From: DASXMR01 sp036495525
Lineage (GTDB): Bacteria > Actinomycetota > Actinomycetes > Streptosporangiales > Streptosporangiaceae
Assembly (NCBI GenBank): GCA_036495525.1
Contig: DASXMR010000056.1
Span: 1 to 64,000 of the forward strand
Reading direction: 5' to 3'
Length of the DNA stretch: 64,000 nt
Translations under genes and position numbers: made by a program
Notes under the pieces: model-generated
What the model was told of the DNA's origin: nothing
Databases searched by the model: none
What the model saw: only the letters and a program-made list of their open reading frames with translations
In this document: in pieces, positions 17,719-26,653 of the stretch
Layout: each line of letters begins with the position of its first letter
Position numbering within the stretch: the first letter of the stretch is position 1

Positions 17719-18735
17719 ATGGCCACCGAACAGCTGGTAGTGCTGAGCTACCCGGCGGACGAGGACTACCGCGCGATCAACGCGGAAATCCTGGCCGGTG
17801 CCGCCACCCTCGCCTACACGCACGAGCTCAGCGACAGCGAGCGGCTGGCGGCGCTGCAGCAGGCCGAGGTCCTGGTGGCCTGGGAGCTTTCCAGGGAACT
17901 GCCGCACCGGGCCCTGCACGAGGCGCCTGACCTGCGGTTCGTACAGCTGCTTTCGGCCGGGGTGGACTCGATCGACTTCTCCGCGCTGCCGGACTGGCCG
18001 ATGTTCGCCAGCAACGCCGGCGCGTACGCGCCGGAGATGGCCGAGCACGTGCTGGCGATGGTGCTCAGCCTGGCCAAGCGGCTGCCCCAGCGGCACGCTG
18101 CGATGGCCGCCGGGCGGTTCGAGAAGTGGCAGCCGTCGCTCGTGCTTGAGGGGGCTGTCTGCGGCATCCTCGGCTTCGGCGGCATCGGCCGGGCGACGGC
18201 CCGGCTGCTGCGGGCGTTCGGCGCCAGGATCTACGCGGTGAACCGGACCGGCCAGACCAGCGAGCCAGTCGAGTTCATCGGCACGCTCGCCGACATGGAC
18301 CTGGTGCTCAGCGCCTCGGACGTGATCATCCTCTCGCTGCCGCTGACTCTGACCACCCGCGGCTTGCTCGGCCGGCGGGAGCTGGGGCTGCTGAAGCCGA
18401 CGGCCATCCTGGTGAACGTGGCCAGGGGCGCGATCATCGACCAGGCCGCCCTGTATGAGTTCCTCAGCGAGAATCCGCAGGCCGGCGCCGGAATCGATAC
18501 CTGGTGGCACGAGCCGGCCGGGGACACCCCGTTCCGGACCGACTATCCGTTCTTCGAGCTGCCGAACGTGATCGGTTCCCCGCACAACTCGAGCATCGTG
18601 CCGGGCACGATGCTCGCCGCCGCCCGGGTCGCCGCCCAGAACGTGCTCAGGTATCTGCATGGCGAGCAGATCGCCGGCGTGGTCAGGCGTTCCGACTACA
18701 TACCTGACCAGAGGCCCGACCAGCCCCGCTCCTGA
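17719..18735 (+). CDS. D-2-hydroxyacid dehydrogenase family protein
   Basis: 338 residues. The NAD-binding GFGGIG is at 152-157. The catalytic set is Arg236 (NVARGAII), Glu265 (WWHEP) and His289 (IGSPHNSS). The extra WW before Glu and the shortened NAD loop are unlike standard PGDH and resemble actinobacterial glyoxylate/hydroxypyruvate reductase-like enzymes. It is divergent from the BHMT-like gene, whose pathway yields glycine and C1 units, so hydroxypyruvate or glyoxylate is a reasonable but unproven substrate. Confidence 0.85.
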   Translation: MATEQLVVLSYPADEDYRAINAEILAGAATLAYTHELSDSERLAALQQAEVLVAWELSRELPHRALHEAPDLRFVQLLSAGVDSIDFSALPDWPMFASNAGAYAPEMAEHVLAMVLSLAKRLPQRHAAMAAGRFEKWQPSLVLEGAVCGILGFGGIGRATARLLRAFGARIYAVNRTGQTSEPVEFIGTLADMDLVLSASDVIILSLPLTLTTRGLLGRRELGLLKPTAILVNVARGAIIDQAALYEFLSENPQAGAGIDTWWHEPAGDTPFRTDYPFFELPNVIGSPHNSSIVPGTMLAAARVAAQNVLRYLHGEQIAGVVRRSDYIPDQRPDQPRS

Positions 18736-18762
18736 GCACAACCCGTCAGCAAAGGTTGGCTG

Positions 18763-19299
18763 ATGGCCGTCGAGCTGGTCTTCGAGACGCACTGCACGTC
18801 CATGGACAATGAGGCCGGCCGCGCCACGGGGTGGCAGCCCGGCGAGCTGTCCGAGAAAGGCCGCATACAGGCGCACCAGCTCGGTGTCCGCCGACGGGAC
18901 GATCAGATCAGCGCGGTCTTCAGCTCCGACCTTGCTCGCGCCGCCCAGACGGCTCAGACGGCGTTCGCTGGCACGCCGATCCCGGTACTGCTGGACTGGC
19001 GGCTGCGCGAATGCGACTACGGCGAGCGCAACGGGATGCCGATCACCGAACTGCGAGCCAGCCGCCGCAAGCACCTAGACCGGCCGTATCCAGGCGGGGA
19101 AAGCTGGCGGGCGGCGGTGGCGCGGGTAGGCCGGTGCCTCGATGACCTGCCGATCCGCTGGAACGGCCAGCGGGTCCTGGTCATTGGACACCGCGCCACT
19201 CACTGGGCACTGGAGCACCTCCTCCGCGACGTGCCACTGGAGGAGCTTTCGGTGCTCGATCTCGCCTGGCAGCCAGGCTGGGAGTACCTGATCAAGTAG
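18763..19299 (+). CDS. Histidine phosphatase family protein with altered RHG motif
   Basis: 178 residues. The usual N-terminal RHG is replaced by ETHC, which still supplies the phosphorylated His at position 10. Arg59 (SSDLARA), Glu83 (RECDYGERNG) and the second His143 (VIGHRATH) are present. All but the first phosphate-pocket Arg are retained. This variant occurs in a group of actinobacterial proteins annotated only as histidine phosphatases. It starts 28 nt after the dehydrogenase and is probably in the same transcript. Confidence 0.78.
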   Translation: MAVELVFETHCTSMDNEAGRATGWQPGELSEKGRIQAHQLGVRRRDDQISAVFSSDLARAAQTAQTAFAGTPIPVLLDWRLRECDYGERNGMPITELRASRRKHLDRPYPGGESWRAAVARVGRCLDDLPIRWNGQRVLVIGHRATHWALEHLLRDVPLEELSVLDLAWQPGWEYLIK

Positions 19300-19393
19300 C
19301 CGTGCCGCTGATTCCGGGCCGGCGCTGCGCTCACAGCTGTTGCGGCTTCCCCCGCATTGCCAGCGGCCTGGTCGTTTGAACTGCTCGTGATGG

Positions 19394-19687
19394 TTACTGA
19401 TGCGGGCGGTTGTAGACGTCCGAGCGGTGATCAACGTCGAGGACGTGGACTACCAGGCCCGCCTCGTCAATCCGGTAGATGATGCGATAGGTGCCGCGCC
19501 GGGCACCGTGGCAGCCGGCCAGCGAACCGAACAGCGGCTTACCGACCCGCTGCGGGTTGACCGAGAGCGCGGCCTCGCAGAACTCCAGCACGGCGGCGGC
19601 AACAGATTCCGGCAGCCGGTGAGCGACCGCTCGGCGTGCGGCCGGCTGGAACCGTATCTCATAGCGCCGTGACGGGTTGTCGGTCAC
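19394..19687 (-). CDS. RelE/ParE superfamily toxin
   Basis: 97 residues. The fold signature is that of RelE-type mRNA interferases: RYEIRFQPAARRAVAHRLP near the start, GKPLFGSLAGCHGARRGTYR in the middle, then IIYRID and VLDVDHRSDVY with the C-terminal basic/His/Tyr residues. It starts with GTG overlapping the antitoxin stop (GTGA), the classic coupled antitoxin-toxin order. It is expected to cleave ribosome-associated mRNA when free. Confidence 0.9.
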   Translation of the reverse strand: MTDNPSRRYEIRFQPAARRAVAHRLPESVAAAVLEFCEAALSVNPQRVGKPLFGSLAGCHGARRGTYRIIYRIDEAGLVVHVLDVDHRSDVYNRPHQ

Positions 19688-19983
19688 CCGCCGGTGACGC
19701 GGCGGCGGGCCAGGTCCTGGCGCACTGTGGAAAGATCAGCGCCAGGCTCGCCACGTTCCAGGGCTGCCAGGCTCTCCGAGATCCGCGCTACCGCCTCGGT
19801 ATCGCCAAGGATCTCCAGGGTCATCTCCAGGCCCTCAAGGTCATCAACCGACAGCAAGACAGCCTCGGCCTCGCCGTTTCTGGTCAGGGTGATGCGCTCA
19901 TGCTGTCGGCGCACCCGGCGGGCCAGCTCAGACAGGTGAGCCTTAGCCTCCGACAGCGGCACCGGCGTAGCGGCAATAGTCAT
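19684..19983 (-). CDS. Phd/YefM-type antitoxin
   Basis: 99 residues. The N-terminal DNA-binding part reads VPLSEAKAHLSELARRVRRQ then ERITLTRNGEAEAVLLS, the standard Phd/YefM pattern. The C-terminal half is acidic and likely disordered until it wraps the toxin. It overlaps the toxin gene by 4 nt. The AT-rich 46 nt upstream contains the probable promoter/operator, consistent with autorepression by the complex. Confidence 0.9.
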   Translation of the reverse strand: MTIAATPVPLSEAKAHLSELARRVRRQHERITLTRNGEAEAVLLSVDDLEGLEMTLEILGDTEAVARISESLAALERGEPGADLSTVRQDLARRRVTGG

Positions 19984-19993
19984 ATCAGAAGTG

Positions 19994-20006
19994 TAGATTA
20001 TCTCTA
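19994..20006 (-). promoter_or_regulatory. Toxin-antitoxin promoter -10 with small inverted repeat
   Basis: On the minus strand GATAAT (20002-19997) is a near-consensus -10, about 14 nt before the antitoxin ATG. It lies inside TAGA-N5-TCTA (19994-20006), a perfect 4-bp inverted repeat. That is a plausible autoregulatory operator, although the match is short. Confidence 0.35.
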
Positions 20007-20063
20007 GTCAGCATTATGACCAACGCGAGCTAACTGGCGGTGCGTCCACTAGCGGTTTGCAGG

Positions 20064-23000
20064 CTAAGCGCTGGCAAGGCCGCGCTCGATCGCGGCGATG
20101 ATCTCCGGGCGCAGCCGGGCCGGCTGGACGATGGCGTCCACGGAGCCGACCTGGACCGCGCGCCGGATGCTGTGCACGCCATCGAATTCGGCCGCCACCT
20201 CGCCGAGCTTTTCCGCCCGCACGGCGGCGCGCACCTCAAGCAGCTGCTGGACCAGCGCTGCCCGCTCACCGTCGACAGCCGAGGCGGCGCGTGCCTCCAG
20301 GTCGGCTACCCGCGGGTCTCGCGCCGTCCGCTTGCTGACATCGCCAGCGAATACCACAGCAGCGGCTGGCGCCCCGCCGATCACCGACGCGAACGAGCCG
20401 TCGACTGCGAGCACGGTCATGGCCGGGTTCAGCGCCTTGGAGAACACCACGAACGCGCCGCCGTGATAGCGGGAGATGACGCAGAACACGATCGGGCCGC
20501 GGAAGTTGACGATCGCCCGGCCGATCTCGGCGCCGTACTCCAGCTGCAGCAGCCGCATGGATTCCGGTGAGCCGTCGAAGCCGGACAGGTTCGCCAGCAC
20601 GACCACCGGCCGGTTGCCGCTGGCCGCGTTGATGGCCCTGGCGACCTTCTTGGAAGAACGAGGGAACAGGGTGCCAGCGGTGTAGGTATCGGGGCCGTCA
20701 GTGGGCGGGAAACCGCGCCTGGTCACCGACTGCGACTCGATGCCGATCAGGCACGCCGGGAAGCCGCCGAGGTGCACATCCTGCACCACCGCGGTCTCCG
20801 CGTCAGCCATGCCCGCCCAGCGCTCAAGCAGCGGGTGATCCTGGTCAGCCACCGCGCGCATCACGGACCTGATGTCGAACGGCTTCTTGCGATCGGGATT
20901 GTGCTCGGCGGAGAAGATCTCGCCGACGGTGGCGAAGTCGCTGCCGGGCACTGCGTGCGGGTAGTCGCGGACATCGCGGTCGGCCGGGTCGGCGGTCACG
21001 GCCCTGCGCGGGTGGCTCTCGCCCGGCGCGACGTAGGTGTGGTCGTAGTGCGCCAGCAGCACATCGCAGGCAGCGCGCAGGTCAGGTGCCCAGTACTGGG
21101 CCTGCCCGTTCGGTCCCATCACCCGGTCGTAGCCGCCGATGCCGAAGTTGTCCTCGGCCGACACGCCGCCGGAGAAGTCCAGCGACTGCTTGCCGGTGAG
21201 CACCATGGCCGAGTCCGGTGTCATCACCAGGATCCCCCTGGTGTGCATCAGCATCGTCGCCTCGGCGTTCCAGTACGGCTGGGCACCGACGGTGATCCCG
21301 GCGACCACGATGTTGATCTCGCCGCCATCCTGGGTGAACTGCACGATCCGCTTGAGCGAAGCGGCCACCCAGTCCATGTTCTCGGTGCCCGAGGTCATCG
21401 AGATGCGCGCGCCCGACGACAGCGCGAACCAGTCCACCGGCACGCCCATCCGCTCGGCCAGGTCAAGGGCCGCGATCACCCGCCTGCACTCGGGCTCGGC
21501 CAGCGCGCCGAGCGACCTGGTCGGGTCGCCGAGCAGGATCACCCGCCGGACGCCGTCGGGATAGCGCTCCGTCGGCCTGCTGATCACGCCGGTGACGATG
21601 CCTGCCTGGTTGCGGCCCTTGGGGCGCTCGACGGGTACCAGCACGCCATCGTCGCTGAGGTCGTGCTCGACGAAGCTGCCGCGCGGGCCGGCCAGCATGT
21701 CGGTCAGCTCGTACGGATGAGTGGCGCCGCGGCGGCGTGCGGCGAGCACCTTCTGCCGGTAGTCGTCCAGCGGCTCGATCGGCTCTGCCGTCGGCTCGGT
21801 GACCGTCACCCGCATGCCTGCGTCGTAGGAAAGCCGCACCGCGATGTCGGTCAGGCCGCCGGTGGCCTGGTCGCGCTGCCGGGCCAGGAACAGCACGTCC
21901 TCCAGGCCGGCGTCGGCTGTCATCGGCAGCAGCCGGTCAGCGACCGGAGTCAGGTCCTGCAGGCTGAGCTCGTTCGGCGGCCAGACGTAGATGGTGATCC
22001 GGTTGGTGGCGAAGCGCCGCTCCACGGGCCGCTCTGCCTGCGCGGTGCGGATCGCGTCGAGACAGGCAGCCAGGGCGCCCTCGATGGCGGGCAGGGCGAG
22101 GATGCGCCCGTCGGCGTCACGCAGCGGCGTCAGGTCCCGCACCTGCGCCATCGCGACGAGCCGCTCGTCGGCCTGGTTGTCCGGCGCGACGCAACGATAG
22201 ACGTACACCTCCTCGTCAGCTGACGGCAGCCGGGTGAGGTCGAAGTTGCGCAGCCGGGGCAGCTGCAGCCGCTGGGCGATGAGCGGGTGCAGGCCCCGGA
22301 TGAGCCGGTCCTCACCCAGGCCCGGCCGGAAGGTGAAGTGGTGGTGCATCTCGGCGCCGTTGCGGCCGGCCACCGACATCGTGACCCGCGCCAGCACGGC
22401 CAGCACGCCGGACCGGTCGAGGATGTCGCTCAGGGCCGCGGCCATCGTCTCCGGCTCCGGCTGGCCGGGCCAGGTCAGGTACATGTCCGCCACTCCGTCA
22501 GCGGTCGCCAGCTCGGCGACCTGAGCCAGCGCAGCAGGCAGCTCGCTGATGTCAGCGGCAGCGGCGATGAGCCGGAAGTGCTCGCCGTCACGGTCGTACT
22601 CGGTGGTGAATAGCGAGTGCCCGGCCACTTCCACGCAGCGCGCCTGGCTGGCGCCGCGGCTGCCGTAGTAGCGGCGGCTGAGGACCTCGAGCATCGGCCC
22701 GTGATCGGTCCCTGCCCGGCCGATCCGCTGACCGAGCAGCCGGACCAGCGGCTCTGGCGAGGCGACCATGGTGGCGATCCGCTCGGCGCGGTCCGGGGCC
22801 GACGGGTTGCGGTCGAGGTAGCGCAGATGGCTGCGCACGCCCGCGTAGACCTCGGCCCGCTTGCGGCGCAGCATCGGCTGGGCGGCCCAGCGGAACACCA
22901 CGCTGCGGGCCAGGTCGCCAACGGCCGGAAAGCGCAGCTGAGTGGCGATGATGAGGTGCTCAAGCGCCTGGCCCACCAGCTCGCGCAGGCCGCCGGCCGG

Positions 23001-25514
23001 GGCCGGCTCGGTCAGCCACTGCTGCAGCAGGGTGACGATGACGGCGGCGTCGGCGGGCGCGCGCTGCTGAGCGAGGAAGATCCTGAAAACGGCATCTTCC
23101 AGCGCTGGCGTGCGCTCGAAATCGTCAATGCCGTAGCGGGCCAGTACCCGGCCGAGCCGGCTGCGGAAGGTGTCCGGCAGCGCCGCCCGGTCGACATCCA
23201 GGCTCTGCAGGTACATGTGGAAGTACTCGCGCGGGCTGTGCACCCTGTCGTCGGCCTGGGTCTCCTCACCGGCCTGCCGGTTGCGGGTGAGCTCGGCCAG
23301 GTCGGCGAAGACCTGCAGCAGCCCGACTTCTGCTTCCAGCGGCCGCTGGCTCAGCTCAGCGCGCGCGGCCAGGTAGTCCGAGAGCACCCGGCGCTCGTCG
23401 CGCGGATCGAGGTCATAGCCGAGCAGCAGGCCGCGCAGGTCGGCAATGCCGCGGTCGACCCGTTCGGTGGCTGACCGGGCGGCCGGCTCCGGCGGTAGTT
23501 CCAGGTCAGCCGCCTGCGCCACGGAGCCCGCTACCGCCGCCTGGTCGCCGACCGGGTCCAGGCGCAGCAGCGGCGCGCCGGTAGCCACCTGGCTGCCGAC
23601 CGAGACCAGGCACTCCCGCACCACGGCCCTGACCGGGGCGCGCAGCACCGTCTCCATCTTCATGCTCTCCAGCACGAGCACCGGCGAGCCCGCCTCGACC
23701 TCGTCGCCGACCTGCAGGGGGGTCGCGACCACGAGGGCCGGGGCGGGAGAGCGCACCACGCCGCCCTCGTCGCGGCCGACGCGGTGCGTGATGCCATCCA
23801 CCTCGACCAGGTGGACCGGGCCGTGCGTGTCGGTCAGCAGCCGGAACCGCCGGCCGTGCAGCAGCAGCTGGCCGGTGTGCTCGTCGAACCGGTCGAGCTC
23901 GGCGTCCACCGTGGCTGAGTCCCCGATCCCGATGCGGAACCGGTGCGGCCCGATCTGGGCGACGCGTACCCGGTAGTTCGCGCCGCGCAGCTTGAGGTCG
24001 ATCGGCCGCCCGCTTTCGTGCTGCACTTGCGGGCGTCCGCCGTGCGCAGTGGACAGCAGCCGCTGCCGCTCGACGTACGCCTCGTTCTGGTACGCCTCGA
24101 TGGCGGCAGCGGCCAGCGCGACCCCTGAGTGCCTGGTGGCCACCAGGCCGCCCTGGGCGCGGATCCGGTCAATCCAGCCGGTGTCAGCGGTCGCGTCGAT
24201 CACGGCCGGCTCGTCCAGGAGGCTGAGCAGGAAGCTCTTGTTGGTGGTCCCGCCCTCGATGATCACCGTGGTCTCGGCCACCGCCCGCCGCAGCCGGGCG
24301 AGTGCCTCGGCACGGTTGCGCCCGTAGGCGATGATCTTGGCGATCATCGAGTCGAAGTCGGCGGGGATCGCGTCACCCTCACTGACGCCGGTGTCGACCC
24401 GGATGCCGGGCCCGCTTGGCAGCGCCAGCCGCTCGATCCGGCCTGGCGACGGAGCGAAGTCGCGGTCGGGATCCTCGGCGTTCAGCCGCGCCTCGACGGC
24501 GTGCCCAGCCTCGGCGGGGACCAGATCGGCGAGCCGGCCGCCAGCGGCCACCCGCAGCTGCGCCTTCACCAGGTCGACGTCGGTGGTGACCTCGGTGACC
24601 GGGTGCTCGACCTGCAGCCTGGTGTTGACCTCGAGGAACGCGAACATGCGCTCGCCGGGATGGTAGAGAAACTCGACAGTGCCGGCTCCCCGGTAGTCAA
24701 CAGCCAGCGCCAGCCGCTCGGCCGCCGCCTTCACCTGCCGCACCTGCTCCGGGCCGAGCACCGGAGAGGCGGACTCCTCGATCACTTTCTGGTTGCGCCG
24801 CTGCACCGAGCAGTCACGCACCCCGAGTGCCCAGGCGGTGCCCTGGCCGTCAGCGATCACCTGCACCTCGACGTGGCGGGCGCCGGTCACCAGTCGCTCC
24901 AGGAACACCACGCCGCTGCCGAAGGCGCGCTCGGCTTCCAGGCGGGTGCGCTCGTAGGCCTCGGTGAGCTCGGCCGCGCTGCGCACGGATCGGATGCCCC
25001 GGCCGCCCCCGCCTGCTGTCGCCTTGAGCATCAGCGGATAGCCGATCTCGTCAGCCGCGCGCCGGGCCGCCTCCAGGCTGTCCACGGCGCCGCGGCTCCA
25101 CGCCGCCACCGGCACGCCGGCTTCCTCGGCGAGCAGCTTCGCGCCGATCTTGTCACCCAGCCTGCGCATCGCCTCGGCACTCGGGCCGATGAAGGTGACC
25201 CCGTTCTTCTCGCACAGCTCGGCGAAGGCGGGATCCTCGGCAACGAATCCCCAGCCGACCCACGCGGCGTCCGCTTCCGTCTCGGTGAGCGCCCGGCCGA
25301 GCACCGCGTGATCGAGGTACGGGCGGGCCGCGGCAGGCCCGAGGCAGTAGCCGTGATCGGCCTCGCGGACAAAGGTGGCACTGCGCTCGCCATCGGTGTA
25401 GAGCGCGATGGTCTCGACCGGTGCGGCCGCGTGCTCGGCATTGAGCTCGCGGACGGCGCGGATCAGCCGCATGGCGGCTTCTCCGCGATTGACGATCGCG
25501 ATGCGGTTGAACAC
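20064..25514 (-). CDS. Single-chain acyl-CoA carboxylase (biotin carboxylase, biotin carrier, central and carboxyltransferase domains)
   Basis: About 1,816 residues. The N-terminal biotin carboxylase (about 1-450) has NRIAIVNRGEAAMRL and the ATP-grasp ATAGGGGRGIRSV. A biotinyl domain has ESMKMET with the acceptor Lys at 619. A long middle region, about 680-1200, lacks bacterial subunit homology that I recognise. The paired crotonase-like carboxyltransferase domains occupy the C-terminus (RRVILLGDPTRSLGALAEPE; later NLSGFDGSPESMRL). This is the eukaryotic ACC architecture rather than separate AccA3/AccD subunits. The GTG at 25514 is preferred over an upstream TTG at 25529, because GGAGG at 25527-25523 sits 8 nt before it and overlaps the TTG. 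Confidence 0.9.
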   Translation of the reverse strand: MFNRIAIVNRGEAAMRLIRAVRELNAEHAAAPVETIALYTDGERSATFVREADHGYCLGPAAARPYLDHAVLGRALTETEADAAWVGWGFVAEDPAFAELCEKNGVTFIGPSAEAMRRLGDKIGAKLLAEEAGVPVAAWSRGAVDSLEAARRAADEIGYPLMLKATAGGGGRGIRSVRSAAELTEAYERTRLEAERAFGSGVVFLERLVTGARHVEVQVIADGQGTAWALGVRDCSVQRRNQKVIEESASPVLGPEQVRQVKAAAERLALAVDYRGAGTVEFLYHPGERMFAFLEVNTRLQVEHPVTEVTTDVDLVKAQLRVAAGGRLADLVPAEAGHAVEARLNAEDPDRDFAPSPGRIERLALPSGPGIRVDTGVSEGDAIPADFDSMIAKIIAYGRNRAEALARLRRAVAETTVIIEGGTTNKSFLLSLLDEPAVIDATADTGWIDRIRAQGGLVATRHSGVALAAAAIEAYQNEAYVERQRLLSTAHGGRPQVQHESGRPIDLKLRGANYRVRVAQIGPHRFRIGIGDSATVDAELDRFDEHTGQLLLHGRRFRLLTDTHGPVHLVEVDGITHRVGRDEGGVVRSPAPALVVATPLQVGDEVEAGSPVLVLESMKMETVLRAPVRAVVRECLVSVGSQVATGAPLLRLDPVGDQAAVAGSVAQAADLELPPEPAARSATERVDRGIADLRGLLLGYDLDPRDERRVLSDYLAARAELSQRPLEAEVGLLQVFADLAELTRNRQAGEETQADDRVHSPREYFHMYLQSLDVDRAALPDTFRSRLGRVLARYGIDDFERTPALEDAVFRIFLAQQRAPADAAVIVTLLQQWLTEPAPAGGLRELVGQALEHLIIATQLRFPAVGDLARSVVFRWAAQPMLRRKRAEVYAGVRSHLRYLDRNPSAPDRAERIATMVASPEPLVRLLGQRIGRAGTDHGPMLEVLSRRYYGSRGASQARCVEVAGHSLFTTEYDRDGEHFRLIAAAADISELPAALAQVAELATADGVADMYLTWPGQPEPETMAAALSDILDRSGVLAVLARVTMSVAGRNGAEMHHHFTFRPGLGEDRLIRGLHPLIAQRLQLPRLRNFDLTRLPSADEEVYVYRCVAPDNQADERLVAMAQVRDLTPLRDADGRILALPAIEGALAACLDAIRTAQAERPVERRFATNRITIYVWPPNELSLQDLTPVADRLLPMTADAGLEDVLFLARQRDQATGGLTDIAVRLSYDAGMRVTVTEPTAEPIEPLDDYRQKVLAARRRGATHPYELTDMLAGPRGSFVEHDLSDDGVLVPVERPKGRNQAGIVTGVISRPTERYPDGVRRVILLGDPTRSLGALAEPECRRVIAALDLAERMGVPVDWFALSSGARISMTSGTENMDWVAASLKRIVQFTQDGGEINIVVAGITVGAQPYWNAEATMLMHTRGILVMTPDSAMVLTGKQSLDFSGGVSAEDNFGIGGYDRVMGPNGQAQYWAPDLRAACDVLLAHYDHTYVAPGESHPRRAVTADPADRDVRDYPHAVPGSDFATVGEIFSAEHNPDRKKPFDIRSVMRAVADQDHPLLERWAGMADAETAVVQDVHLGGFPACLIGIESQSVTRRGFPPTDGPDTYTAGTLFPRSSKKVARAINAASGNRPVVVLANLSGFDGSPESMRLLQLEYGAEIGRAIVNFRGPIVFCVISRYHGGAFVVFSKALNPAMTVLAVDGSFASVIGGAPAAAVVFAGDVSKRTARDPRVADLEARAASAVDGERAALVQQLLEVRAAVRAEKLGEVAAEFDGVHSIRRAVQVGSVDAIVQPARLRPEIIAAIERGLASA

Positions 25515-25886
25515 CGGCCGGGCCTCCAAGGGTTGTGCACGGCGAACACCAGGCTCCCGGTGCGGGGGCCCCGGTCAACAACCTTCGCCGCCGGGAGACG
25601 GCATGAACACCGTCAAAGTTGCCACCGGGCGGCGGCGCCAGCTGTAGGAATCCTCCAAAGACCCCTGCGCATTCATCTTCCACCCGCGGCCTGCTTCATG
25701 CGGCGGGGCCGCTCCGGCGCTGGCGGCGCGTCCAGCGCACGTCTCATGCTCACGGCCGGCCGCAGGCCCGCCGGCCTTCGGCATGCATGGGCTGCTGGAG
25801 CTGGGTAGCGGCAAGGTCAGCAGGTGATGCTCGGGATGGCCAGCGGGCACCGGCCGGACGGGCAGCCAATCCGACGGAGGTAACGG
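25515..25886. other. Intergenic region between carboxylase and whiB
   Basis: 372 bases with no convincing gene. It holds the carboxylase ribosome site (25523-25527) and presumably both divergent promoters. A GGCCGGC/GCCGGCC stem lies at about 25753-25777. No repeat or RNA gene was recognised. Confidence 0.5.
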
Positions 25887-26168
25887 ATGAACTCACACTG
25901 GCAGACAGACGACTGGCGATCCGGGGCCGCCTGCCTTTCCGCCGACCCTGACCTGTTCTTCCCCATCTCGGCCACGCCCGCGTCAGCGAGCCAGGTCAGC
26001 TGCGCCAGGGCCTACTGTGCTCGCTGCGAGGTTCGCTCGGACTGCGCCAGGTTCGCCCTGGAACACCCGGAGGTCCAGGGAATCTGGGGCGGCCTGACCG
26101 ACGCGGAGCGCAAGTCCCTGCTACGCGGCCGCAGGGATCGCGCTGCGCGCGCCGGGCGAGCTGCCTAG
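25887..26168 (+). CDS. WhiB family iron-sulfur regulator
   Basis: 93 residues. The four cluster ligands fit Cys16, Cys44, Cys47 and Cys53 (C-x27-C-x2-C-x5-C), and GIWGG at 65-69 is the conserved turn. A basic C-terminal tail with KSLLRGRRDRAAR would contact DNA next to the sigma factor. An extra Cys39 precedes the CxxC, which is unusual. GACGGAGGTAACGG precedes the ATG. The subclass (WhiB1-7) cannot be assigned. Confidence 0.92.
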   Translation: MNSHWQTDDWRSGAACLSADPDLFFPISATPASASQVSCARAYCARCEVRSDCARFALEHPEVQGIWGGLTDAERKSLLRGRRDRAARAGRAA

Positions 26169-26275
26169 CCCCGCCCCACGGTGCCGGATCGCCGGCCGGG
26201 CGCAGCGCATGACGGGGCGCCGCCAGGGTAGGGCCGCCGGGTGGGGCTGACACCCACTCCCGGAAGGAGGGCGTC

Positions 26276-26626
26276 ATGGCCACGGCGCGACAGAAGGAAG
26301 CCGCCAGGCGCAATATCGCCAGGGCGCGCCAGGTACAGAGCGAGCGAGCGCACGGGCAGCAGGTGCCGCGCCAGTCTGATGGACTCAGCACCGCGGACAA
26401 GGACCGGCTGCCGGACCAGGAGTTCGCCTTCCCCCGCGAGCGCAAGGAACCGCTCACCGACGCCCGGCACGTGCGCAACGCGATCGCGCGATTCGACCAG
26501 GTCGAGGGCGTGAGCGACACCGAGCGGGACGAAGCCTGGCGGCGGATCCTCGCTGCGGCGCGCCGCTACGACGTCCACGTCTCTGAGCGCAGCTGGCGTG
26601 ACCTGGCCAAGGGCGGCAAGGACTAG
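26276..26626 (+). CDS. DUF6582 family protein
   Basis: 116 residues, highly charged. The core (LPDQEFAFPRERKEPLTDAR then HVRNAIARFDQVEGVSDTER and DEAWRRILAAARRY) is the recognisable DUF6582 pattern found in small actinobacterial and phage-borne proteins, where it is also fused to other modules. The function is unknown. The N-terminal 40 residues are basic and possibly disordered. A strong ribosome site GGAAGGAGG precedes the ATG. Confidence 0.8.
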   Translation: MATARQKEAARRNIARARQVQSERAHGQQVPRQSDGLSTADKDRLPDQEFAFPRERKEPLTDARHVRNAIARFDQVEGVSDTERDEAWRRILAAARRYDVHVSERSWRDLAKGGKD

Positions 26627-26653
26627 CCGGCACCGGCCGGGCGGCAGCGGGGA

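Noticed and set aside
20064..26168. A functional link between the acyl-CoA dehydrogenase at 50.5 kb and the carboxylase at 20-25 kb
   Set aside because: They are 25 kb apart with unrelated genes between, and no shared regulatory sequence was seen.
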